Assembly (NCBI GenBank): GCA_011525625.1 | Contig: WYAX01000012.1 | Coordinates: forward strand, 806,001-870,000 | Direction: 5' to 3' | Source of the DNA: Nitrospira defluvii | GTDB lineage: Bacteria > Nitrospirota > Nitrospiria > Nitrospirales > Nitrospiraceae | DNA length: 64,000 nucleotides | Part shown: positions 43,583 to 51,084 of the stretch, piece after piece | How the letters are laid out: the number at the start of each line of letters is the position of its first letter | Position numbering within the stretch: position 1 is the stretch's first letter | Made by a program: the position numbers and the translations under genes | Notes under the pieces: generated by a model | Told to the model about the DNA's origin: nothing | What the model saw: only the letters and a program-made list of their open reading frames with translations | Databases searched by the model: none

Positions 43583-44083
43583 TTACGCGGTCACTCGCGG
43601 TACCAGGGCTTTCGCCAGGGCTCGCCCGAGTCCGTAGCCGACCGGTAAGCTGAGCAGCAAGAGGGCCGGAAGGTAAAAATAGGCGAGAGCTCCCTGGGCA
43701 TCCGGGTGGATGAGCACGCTGATGTGGGTCCATCCCGCGATGGTCAGCATGACCAACTCCGCGGTGAGGAGCCCCAGCACTCGGCGGCGGGCGATCAACG
43801 CCTGCTGGCTGTCGACGGTTCCCAGGTGCAGAAGGATCATGATGGCGAGGATCACGAAGGGAACGGCCGTCAGCACGCCCACGAGAAAGAGATTGTAGCC
43901 GGGGGCGAACAGATGCAGCGTGAATGATTGCCAGGCCCGGGCAAACGGAACCTGGTGGACCCAGGTCTCCACCCCCAGCATGATGGCCCAGGGGAGGAGA
44001 AAGCCGATCAGCAGGGTGAACCAGAAGCCTAATCTGGTCAGGTCTCGGAGGCGGGAGGACTTTTCCATGGTAAGGGAGCTCAT
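43583..44083 (-). CDS. four-helix membrane protein, unknown
   Basis: 166 residues with four predicted transmembrane helices (around residues 18-40, 60-85, 100-122 and 132-155). His residues lie at helix ends (HLFAPGYN, GWTHISVLIHPDAQG). No recognised family. Its start overlaps the end of the HEAT-repeat gene by 4 nt, so the two are probably made together. Confidence 0.7.
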   Translation of the reverse strand: MSSLTMEKSSRLRDLTRLGFWFTLLIGFLLPWAIMLGVETWVHQVPFARAWQSFTLHLFAPGYNLFLVGVLTAVPFVILAIMILLHLGTVDSQQALIARRRVLGLLTAELVMLTIAGWTHISVLIHPDAQGALAYFYLPALLLLSLPVGYGLGRALAKALVPRVTA

Positions 44084-45126
44084 GGGGGTGTTGCTCCTGC
44101 GGCCGACACGGGGCTCGGCGCGATTCCGGACTCCAGCGTGGCGACGGCATCGGTCATGGCCGCCTGGACGATTGGATCGGAGTCCCGTCGTTGCTTCAGC
44201 GAGACGAGCGCTGGTTGTGCACCCGGACCCATGCCGGCCAGGGTTTCCACCGCTAAGTACCGAATGAGCGGATGGTCATCGTCGAGCAGAGGCAGGATCG
44301 GCGTCAGGGCGTCGCGTGCCGCCGGTCCCAGTTGCGCCAATTGGTGTAAGGCATAGTCCCGCGCGCTGCTGTGTCCGAGCATCATGCCCAGCGATTCGAG
44401 GTGTGCCGCATCGCCGGCTTTCGGTTTGTCGAGGGCGGTGCGGGCGAGCGTCGCGATACTTTTGTCTGCATCGTTCAGGAGCGGTGTCAGTGCGGCCGCC
44501 GCATCCTCCGACACCGGAACCGTAAACGCGAACTGGGCGACAGCCGTCTGGCGTACGAGTGACGAAGAATCGTGCAGGCCTGCAAGGAGCGCCATGCCGA
44601 CCGGGCCGGGAGGAATCCCGATACCGGCCAACGCGATGAGCGCGTTGCGGCGTACCAGCGCGTCGGCATCATGGGTTGCCGTAAGCAGCGCGGGCACGGC
44701 CGGTTTGGCGACCGGCCCAAGGCTGCCCAGGACCGCGCAGGCTGTCCGGCGTTGTTGTACGTCGCTGTCCTGAAGCCGCATGGCAAAGTGAGTCATGACG
44801 CGACGAGAGGCCGCTAAATCGATCCACTTCAAGGCTGTTGAAGCGGTCGTATTGGCATGCTGGCTGCCGTCCTCGGTTGCCTGGTTGACCAATTGGGGAA
44901 TGGCGGCCTTGGCCGCCGGGCCGATCTGTCCCAATTGTTCCGCTGCAACAATACGAGTCGACGGATCATCGTCCTTCAACATCTCGATGAGGGTCGGCAC
45001 GACCCGCGCTCCGGTCGAGAGCCAATACCACAGCCCCAACAGGCCGAGGAGCAGGACCAGCCCCGTGAGGTGAAGCGTGATCTCGCGAGCGGTGAGCAGA
45101 GTCGACGATGTCGTTGTATCGGTCAT
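44080..45126 (-). CDS. membrane-anchored HEAT-repeat protein
   Basis: 348 residues. One N-terminal transmembrane helix (LTGLVLLLGLLGLWYWL) is followed by about eight HEAT-like helical repeats with the pattern DPSTRIVAAEQLGQIGPAAK, DSDVQQRRTACAVLGSLGP and DADALVRRNALIALAGIG. HEAT repeats mediate protein contacts. Phycobilisome-lyase-type catalytic residues are not evident. It is coupled by a 4-nt overlap to the four-helix membrane gene. Confidence 0.83.
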   Translation of the reverse strand: MTDTTTSSTLLTAREITLHLTGLVLLLGLLGLWYWLSTGARVVPTLIEMLKDDDPSTRIVAAEQLGQIGPAAKAAIPQLVNQATEDGSQHANTTASTALKWIDLAASRRVMTHFAMRLQDSDVQQRRTACAVLGSLGPVAKPAVPALLTATHDADALVRRNALIALAGIGIPPGPVGMALLAGLHDSSSLVRQTAVAQFAFTVPVSEDAAAALTPLLNDADKSIATLARTALDKPKAGDAAHLESLGMMLGHSSARDYALHQLAQLGPAARDALTPILPLLDDDHPLIRYLAVETLAGMGPGAQPALVSLKQRRDSDPIVQAAMTDAVATLESGIAPSPVSAAGATPP

Positions 45127-45266
45127 GCTGAGGTCGACGCGGGCGCTCTGATTCCGTGACGGACCCAGCCTAACATAATGCGGGCTGAAATCTGAGGGGG
45201 CGGGCAGCGATGCGGGAGATTGTTGCGGAGGCCAGGGGGAGAGGCAGGCAACATGAACAGGGTTCG

Positions 45267-46094
45267 CTAATACGGCGCGCGATGCCGTTCAAAGGTCATG
45301 GGAGTGAAATCGAACAGCTGCCGGGGTTCGACAAGATCGGAATCGTTGAGCACTCCGGTCCAGAGCCGGCCGGCAGTCGCCCAGACCAGTCTGCTCCCGT
45401 CCAGGTCTGCCCACTCCCAATCCGGTTGTGTCAGGCAGATGTCCGGCTGTGTGTGGACCAGTTCATGTTCATCCCAGTAACAACCCTTGCCGGGAGGACC
45501 GCCGACTTGGGTATGGGCATATTTTCTCAGCAGCCAGCCGTTGCCGAGCGATTTGTCGAAGATGTCGCATTGGTCGGTGATTCCGGCCGACAGATGCTCA
45601 GCATGTCTCCATCCGTCGCGGAGGAGGCGTGGGTAGTAGACGCTCAGACATTCCCCGCCCCTGCCGCCGGTCGGCCGGTCGCTGTCGTTGCGGAACAACC
45701 CGGACTCACTACGCGCCTGCCGATCGTCTCCATGTCCGTTCAGCCAATAGCGACCGTTGTCGAGAAAGAGTCCGCCGCCGTTCCAACAGTCGCCTTTGGG
45801 ATAGAAATCCAGAGCCTTAAGGTACGGTGCCTGTGAAATCGCGGACCAGGAACCTTTCGACAGGCCCTGCCAATTGCCGTCCATGGCGAAGTAGAGGAAG
45901 TGCGTTCCATCCGGCGAGAGATCGCACCGTCGTTCGTAGATGCGGCCGTTGAACCACTGGCCGAGGGTGACGGTATCGGTCCGTCGGTCCCAGCGCATCG
46001 TGCAGACCTGCCGGGACGGCCCGCGGCGGATGACCAATCCAACCGGTGCCTCCCGTGCGAGCAGGACATGAAGGCGTGGGGGAAACGTCTGCAT
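45267..46094 (-). CDS. hypothetical protein (275 aa)
   Basis: 275 residues without signal peptide or membrane segment, rich in Trp, Gly, Asp and Arg. Repeated short blocks (LSPDGTHFLYFAMDGNW, YPKGDCWNGGGLFLDNGRYW, DLDGSRLVWATAGRLW) look like blades of a beta-propeller. No family recognised and no catalytic motif seen. ATG 46094 is the only reasonable start. It stands alone, 140 bases from the HEAT gene and next to a long non-coding stretch. Confidence 0.72.
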   Translation of the reverse strand: MQTFPPRLHVLLAREAPVGLVIRRGPSRQVCTMRWDRRTDTVTLGQWFNGRIYERRCDLSPDGTHFLYFAMDGNWQGLSKGSWSAISQAPYLKALDFYPKGDCWNGGGLFLDNGRYWLNGHGDDRQARSESGLFRNDSDRPTGGRGGECLSVYYPRLLRDGWRHAEHLSAGITDQCDIFDKSLGNGWLLRKYAHTQVGGPPGKGCYWDEHELVHTQPDICLTQPDWEWADLDGSRLVWATAGRLWTGVLNDSDLVEPRQLFDFTPMTFERHRAPY

Positions 46095-46529
46095 GCTTGG
46101 CTAAGTGTAGCATCTGATCACAGGGAGACGCGTCCCGCGAGGGGGCGCCTGTGTGAAATCTGATTCTCGCCCGCATTATTTTACTCATAAACGCTGCTGC
46201 TGCACTCGCCGATCCGCTGTGTCGACAAGCCTGCGGCCGGCGGGCTCGCCACTCCGGTCCGGCCGCCTCACCGACTCGGCGGCGCGCACAGACGTGGCGC
46301 TCGTTCTTCATCGCGCCGTGCGCCCCTCACCGTACTGCGCGAGTACGCGTCGGGTCCTCCCGGCTCCGCACGCCGGGCTCACGACGCGGCTTGGCGATTT
46401 CGCGACGAACCGTCATGAATAATCCGGGCTAGGGATGTTGCCAGGGAAAACCAGGTATTTCCCTCGTGGCCACCGGCCGCCGGCGGGACTAGCATGAGAG
46501 TAGGACCACTAGCAACACAGGAGGTCACC
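46095..46529. other. 435-bp non-coding region
   Basis: No convincing gene. It holds the structured block at 46175-46423 and, at its right end, the ribosome site of the 54-residue protein. Short open frames here are arginine-rich and lack ribosome sites. Confidence 0.6.
46175..46423. repeat. structured 249-bp MITE-like block
   Basis: Bounded by ATTATT (46175-46180) and its complement AATAAT (46418-46423), in AT-rich edges around a very GC-rich core. Inside are inverted repeats GCGGCCGG/CCGGCCGC (46233-46240 and 46259-46266) and CCCGGC/GCCGGG. No open frame with a ribosome site. It could be a non-autonomous element or a structured RNA. Only one copy is in this window. Confidence 0.45.
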
Positions 46530-46694
46530 ATGCCTGTTTATTTTCTCCTCGGCTTAACCGTTCTCATCCTAGTGATTGCCGTGTATGCGACGGTGGTGGA
46601 AGAGGTGGAAGAATCGTCCGCGGACTCCACGCGGGATCAAGATTGGGAGGCGCTGACCTACGACCGGCAGCAGGAATACCGGAAGGCGGGTTAG
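46530..46694 (+). CDS. small membrane protein (54 aa)
   Basis: ATG 46530 is preceded by AGGAGG at 6 nt, a strong site. The 54 residues begin with one hydrophobic helix (VYFLLGLTVLILVIAVYATV) followed by an acidic tail rich in Glu and Asp (VEEVEESSADSTRDQDWEAL). It is an N-in or N-out single-span protein of unknown role. It is isolated between two long non-coding regions. Confidence 0.68.
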   Translation: MPVYFLLGLTVLILVIAVYATVVEEVEESSADSTRDQDWEALTYDRQQEYRKAG

Positions 46695-47035
46695 GTGAGA
46701 CAGACGTATCCACCGTGTCTGGAGGTGCGGGTCTCTGATCGTTGTCTTAGGCGTGGAGAGACTTGTCCCTGCAATAATATTCTCTCGCTGGCTCCCCCTT
46801 TCAGTGGGCTCACGGGTGGGCGTGTTGTCTGTCGGAAGGCCCTCGAAGCGCTAGCAGGAGTTCGTTCGGCAGGGGAGTGAGGCGGCCTGCTTGGCAGGTG
46901 GCGCCTGTTGTTCGACGCGCCGCCCGTGCAGCGCACGGAGTGGCGCAAGTTCAGGCGAGAAGCTTCGCTCCCGTGCCGAACGCTGCTGGCGCTTGGTTTC
47001 CGGGGTGGAGAGAGACAGCATGGCTACCCGCCCTC
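46695..47035. other. 341-bp non-coding region
   Basis: No supported gene. It contains a few short hairpins, for example CCGTGC-AGC-GCACGG near 46925. The segment TCGGAAGGCCCTCG near 46830 resembles TCGGAAAGCCCTCG in the centre of the palindrome at 24694-24791, which may mean shared repeat ancestry. Confidence 0.45.
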
Positions 47036-47704
47036 TCACACCGGCCACTTCTCCTCGTTCCAGGCCATTTCCCAAAACATCCATTCATATTTGGAGCTGA
47101 TCAAGAACGCCTGTTCCATGCGTTTCTTTTCTTCATGTCCGGCCGTTCTCGCCCAGGTGTCGACTCTGGCCCGCATCCATTCCTGGACGGCCTCGAACTC
47201 CGGTGAGGCATACAGCATCAGCCAGTCACGGTACGGGTGTTTGGCAGGCGGAGGGCCATGCTTGAGCAGGTGTTTGCCGACGACGCAGTAGATCCATGCA
47301 CAAGGCAGGGCGACGACGGCAATTTCCGTGGCCGTGCCGCTTTGGGCCACGGCGAGCATGTGACGTGTATAGGCGTAGTTGGTCGGGGACATCGGCTCGT
47401 TCAGCATTTCCTGCGGCGTGAGTTTCCAGCGCTTGCCGTAATTTTCGTGGAGGCTGCGCTCGACGGTGATGGTTTCTTCGGCCAGCTTGGCGAATCGCAA
47501 CGCCGATTCGGCATCCGGTGCGCGCAAGGACCCCGCCGCGAAGACTCTGGCGAGATCTGCGAGGAAGCGGGCATCCTGAAGAATGTAGTAGCGGAATTTC
47601 CGTTCCGACAGCGTGCCTTTTCCGAGCGCCAGCACAAACGGGTGGGTCAGTTGCGCGTCCCACACCGGTTGAGCCAATTTGCGAAGATGCGTTGAAAACG
47701 ACAT
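47036..47704 (-). CDS. tenA: TenA family thiaminase II / aminopyrimidine aminohydrolase
   Basis: 222 residues, full TenA length. The catalytic Cys is in ALPCAWIYCVVGKHL and the catalytic Glu in SSKYEWMFWEMAW. The N-terminal HPFVLALGKGTLSERKFRYY and LQDARFLADLARV are typical. TenA hydrolyses thiamin breakdown products to HMP for re-use by ThiD. AAGGAGG 7 nt before ATG 47704. It is 79 bases downstream of sthA. Confidence 0.93.
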   Translation of the reverse strand: MSFSTHLRKLAQPVWDAQLTHPFVLALGKGTLSERKFRYYILQDARFLADLARVFAAGSLRAPDAESALRFAKLAEETITVERSLHENYGKRWKLTPQEMLNEPMSPTNYAYTRHMLAVAQSGTATEIAVVALPCAWIYCVVGKHLLKHGPPPAKHPYRDWLMLYASPEFEAVQEWMRARVDTWARTAGHEEKKRMEQAFLISSKYEWMFWEMAWNEEKWPV

Positions 47705-47783
47705 CCGGTTCCTCCTTCATGGCCCGAAATGGATCTGGGCATTTACGAGATACGAGATACGCGTCACCAGGGACGTTGTGGCT

Positions 47784-49187
47784 TCACGCTCTCGGGGTCC
47801 AGGGCCTGGGAAGCTGATTGATGCCGGCCAGGGCGGCGACGCGATAACACTCCGCGAGAGTCGGGTAATTGAATACGGCATCCACGAAGTAGTCGATCTG
47901 GCCCTGATAGGCCATGACGGTCTGACCGATGTGGATGAGTTCCGTGGCGCCGTCGCCGATAGCATGGACGCCGAGCAGTTGCCTGGTCTTGTTGTGGAAG
48001 AGCAGTTTCAGCATGCCGATCTCGTCGCCGATGATTTGTCCGCGTGCGATCTCGCGGTACCGGGCGATGCCGACGGCGTAGGGGACGCCGTTTTTGGTCA
48101 GGTCGTCTTCGTTGCGGCCGATCATGGAGATCTCCGGAATCGAATAGATGCCGTAAGGCATCAGTTCCGACTGGGTCTGGCAGGGGATACCGAAGGCGTG
48201 ACAGGCGGCGTGACGGCCTTGTTGCATGGACGTCGAGGCGAGTGCGGGAAACCCGATGATGTCCCCGGCGGCGTAGATGTGGGGGACGGCTGTTTGATAA
48301 TGCTCGTTGACGGTGAGGCGTCCGCGTTCATCCGCGGAGAGTCCGACGGCATCCAGGTTGAGTGTGGCACTGGCCCCCGTGCGACCGACGGAGTACAGAA
48401 CGGTGGAGGCGGCGATTTCCTTTCCGCTTTTCAAGCGGACAATCACCTGTTGCCCGGCAGTACGGTCGACGGAAACGACTTCTTCATTGAACCGCAACAC
48501 CACCCCGATGCTGCGCATGTGATACTGCAGCGCCTCGATGGTTTCCTGGTCCACGAACTCCAGCAGGCGGGGGCGGCGTTCGATCAGGGTGACGTGGATG
48601 CCCATGGTCGCGAGGATCGACGCGTACTCCGCGCCGATGACGCCACCGCCGATGATGGTAATGGACTTGGGGAGATCTTTCAGCAGCAGGAGGCCGTCGG
48701 TGTCGATGATCGTATGGTCGTCGAACGGAATGTGCGCGGGACGGGCCGGGATGGTGCCGCACGCAATGACAACATAGTCGGCCGTATGTTCTATCCGGTC
48801 CTCCGGACGTTCGATGAGCAACCGGTGCGGATCGAGGAAGGACGCCGTTCCGAAACAGAGATCGACGTTGTTCCGCGTCATCTGGTTGTGGATGATTTCG
48901 ATTTCACGGGTGATGACGTGGTTGGCGCGGAAGGTCAGGTCCGCCATGGTGATGTCCTGCTTGACGCGGTAGCTGGCGCCGTACAGGCTGCGTTGATGGA
49001 ATCCGGAGAGGTAGAGCGCGGCTTCGCGAAGCGATTTGCTGGGGATGGTCCCGGTGTTGGTGCAGACCCCGCCGACGACCCGTTTCCGCTCGACGATGCC
49101 GACTTTCTTGCCCAGTTTGGCCGCCTGAATGGCGGCCTTCTGCCCAGCCGGACCGGTGCCGATCACTAGTAGATCATAGTGGGCCAT
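47784..49187 (-). CDS. sthA: Si-specific soluble pyridine nucleotide transhydrogenase
   Basis: 467 residues from ATG 49187. FAD motif LLVIGTGPAGQKAAIQAAKL, then GGVCTNTGTIPSKSLREA, the signature that replaces the redox-active Cys pair of lipoamide and glutathione reductases. NAD(P) motif IIGGGVIGAEYASILATMG. Dimerisation domain at the C terminus with SIPEISMIGRNEDDL. It moves hydride between NADPH and NAD+ in the cytoplasm. The frame is open to 49244, but the conserved N terminus begins here. Confidence 0.94.
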   Translation of the reverse strand: MAHYDLLVIGTGPAGQKAAIQAAKLGKKVGIVERKRVVGGVCTNTGTIPSKSLREAALYLSGFHQRSLYGASYRVKQDITMADLTFRANHVITREIEIIHNQMTRNNVDLCFGTASFLDPHRLLIERPEDRIEHTADYVVIACGTIPARPAHIPFDDHTIIDTDGLLLLKDLPKSITIIGGGVIGAEYASILATMGIHVTLIERRPRLLEFVDQETIEALQYHMRSIGVVLRFNEEVVSVDRTAGQQVIVRLKSGKEIAASTVLYSVGRTGASATLNLDAVGLSADERGRLTVNEHYQTAVPHIYAAGDIIGFPALASTSMQQGRHAACHAFGIPCQTQSELMPYGIYSIPEISMIGRNEDDLTKNGVPYAVGIARYREIARGQIIGDEIGMLKLLFHNKTRQLLGVHAIGDGATELIHIGQTVMAYQGQIDYFVDAVFNYPTLAECYRVAALAGINQLPRPWTPRA

Positions 49188-49358
49188 GATGTTTCGATGA
49201 GTCTCCGTATGTCGTGAAGCGCGAAGCGTATCTCGCCGGACCACAGAGCCCAGGCCTCATCGAGAATATCTCCTGTATGTCCGTGCTCGAAGCCATTCGC
49301 CAGATGCGTTTCTCTGCGTTCGCGAGAGACGAACCACACGTCACGGTGGACGCCGTCC

Positions 49359-50045
49359 TCAACTCGCCGTGACCAACGTGCGTGCGAACCGGAAGGCTTC
49401 CTCCAGATCCGGCAGTTGCGCGAGCTCGGGGGTAATCTGGAGATAGCGAACCTTATTGTCTTTGTCCACCACCATGAGGGCACGACTCAGGAGATGCAGG
49501 TCCTTGAGCAGCAGGCCGTGGGCCTTTCCGAAATCCGCCGCGCGATAGTCTGACAGGAAGGTCACGTTCGCGATCTTCGCCTCCTCCGCAAAGCGCTTTT
49601 GCGCAAAGGGCGTGTCGATGCTGATCGTGATGAGCTCGACCATGCGGTCCAGGCCCATGTTTTTCTCGCTCAAATAGTGGGTTTGTTGCTCACAGACCTT
49701 CGTGTCGAGCGACGGGACGATGCTGATGATACGTACCTTCCCCTTCCCTTTCGTCTCGTTGATGGGAATCATGGACAAGTCCGGCTGGGCCAGTTTGACG
49801 TCGCGCAACTTGTCGCCCACCTTGACCCCCATGCCCGTGAGCATCAAGGGTTTGCCCTGGAAGAGGATGTTGTTGCCTTCACCGGCCACGGCGCTGCCGT
49901 CGGCCACCGGCATGTTTTTGTAGGAAAACGCACTCTTGTCGTGACCCGGCAAGGTGCCGCAGGCACTGAGTCCAAGGCAGAAGAGTGTGACCACAACTCG
50001 GGAGAGGCGCGCACCGTGTCGTATCGACGGACTATGAGGCAGCAT
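49359..50045 (-). CDS. tpx: lipid-anchored thiol peroxidase (Tpx-like), single catalytic cysteine
   Basis: 228 residues. A lipoprotein signal ends at LFCLGLSACGT (Cys29), so the protein is periplasmic. The Tpx fold follows, with the peroxidatic Cys118 in VPSLDTKVCEQQ and the family segment TPFAQKRF. Where E. coli Tpx has its resolving Cys95 (RFCGAE), this protein has Ala153 (RFAEEA), and no other Cys is present in the mature chain apart from the lipidated one. It would need an external thiol to recycle. Classic Tpx is cytoplasmic or periplasmic but soluble and two-Cys. Confidence 0.9.
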   Translation of the reverse strand: MLPHSPSIRHGARLSRVVVTLFCLGLSACGTLPGHDKSAFSYKNMPVADGSAVAGEGNNILFQGKPLMLTGMGVKVGDKLRDVKLAQPDLSMIPINETKGKGKVRIISIVPSLDTKVCEQQTHYLSEKNMGLDRMVELITISIDTPFAQKRFAEEAKIANVTFLSDYRAADFGKAHGLLLKDLHLLSRALMVVDKDNKVRYLQITPELAQLPDLEEAFRFARTLVTAS

Positions 50046-50118
50046 AGGGAGTCTCCATGAACAGGGGAAGGACTGGCGATCATTCAGTCTGTCACTCTAT
50101 GGCCGGTGACCGGCTCTG

Positions 50119-51081
50119 TCAAGGATGGAGGAATTCTGTGATGAGTCGGTTGACGGCTTCCGGCTGCTCCCACTGGGGAATATGGCCGGCGTTGGGGATC
50201 AGGATGAAGCGCGACTGGGGGATGAGGGCCTGCAGATCCCGACCGACCTGCGGGGGAAAGAGGCGATCCTGTTCGCCCCAGAGAATCAAGGTGGGGTGCC
50301 GGATCTCTGTGAGTCGCGTGGCGAATTGCTGTTCCCAGAGCGGCAGGCTGTCCCGGAGCGCCAGGAGTGGCGTGATCATGTCTGTTCTCTGCCGGTTCCG
50401 GTTGGAGCGGTCGATCACCAGCGGCGTCACAAGGGCATGGTCGTAGACGATTTCTTTCAGCATGGCTTCCATCGCGCGGGTTCCGAACAGCGATGCGCCG
50501 AAGCGGGCCAGCCAGGCAGGCGCACGCGTGTTGACGGCGCGTCGCATGAGCGGGCTGACGAGGCGTTCGCGCACATGGTCCGGGAATCCGTCGATCAGGA
50601 CCAGCCGATCGACCCGCTGAGGGTGAGTCAGCGCCAACCCGAGTGCGACGCCGGCCCCCATGGAACTGCCGACAAGGGTTGCGGTCGGCAGGCCCAGGCT
50701 ATCCATAAGGCCGCCGATGCTGTCGATCAGATCCTGGGGGCGGTAGTCAATGTTCGGTTTGTCGGACAGGCCGGAGCCGATGAGATCCGGCGTGATGACG
50801 CGGAATTGTCCGGTGAGGGGGCGCTGATATTCCCACTGCCACATGGAGCCGCCATATCCATGGAGGAGGATCAGCGGCGGACCCTGGCCTTCGTCCAGAT
50901 AGGCGATGCGGTGGCCGTTCACGGAGGTCGTGTGGATGGGGATTCGTTGGATGGCGTCGAAGAAGGGGGGGATCTCTGGTGCTGTCGCGCAACCACTCAT
51001 CAACAGACTCGCAAGGGCCCAGGCCGCGACAGACTGCGGCGAAACCCTCGTGACGCGGATGAGGGTTGCCGCGCGTATCAC
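50119..51081 (-). CDS. alpha/beta hydrolase lipoprotein
   Basis: 320 residues with a lipoprotein signal (ASLLMSGCATAPEIPP). Catalytic elements: ILLHGYGGSMWQWEYQ oxyanion region, nucleophile LVGSSMGAGVALGLA, acid in LWGEQDRLFPP, His in NAGHIPQWEQPE. Similar to epoxide hydrolase / haloalkane dehalogenase-type enzymes, but the substrate is unknown. It follows pycB by 3 bases and may be co-transcribed with it. Confidence 0.87.
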   Translation of the reverse strand: MIRAATLIRVTRVSPQSVAAWALASLLMSGCATAPEIPPFFDAIQRIPIHTTSVNGHRIAYLDEGQGPPLILLHGYGGSMWQWEYQRPLTGQFRVITPDLIGSGLSDKPNIDYRPQDLIDSIGGLMDSLGLPTATLVGSSMGAGVALGLALTHPQRVDRLVLIDGFPDHVRERLVSPLMRRAVNTRAPAWLARFGASLFGTRAMEAMLKEIVYDHALVTPLVIDRSNRNRQRTDMITPLLALRDSLPLWEQQFATRLTEIRHPTLILWGEQDRLFPPQVGRDLQALIPQSRFILIPNAGHIPQWEQPEAVNRLITEFLHP

Positions 51082-51084
51082 CGG

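Noticed and set aside
46691-46948. Short Arg/Ser-rich frames in the non-coding region right of 46695
   Set aside because: No ribosome site, low-complexity composition and overlapping frames on both strands.
47036-47783. TPP riboswitch before tenA or thiD
   Set aside because: Neither upstream region contains the conserved CUGAGA and following thi-box core.
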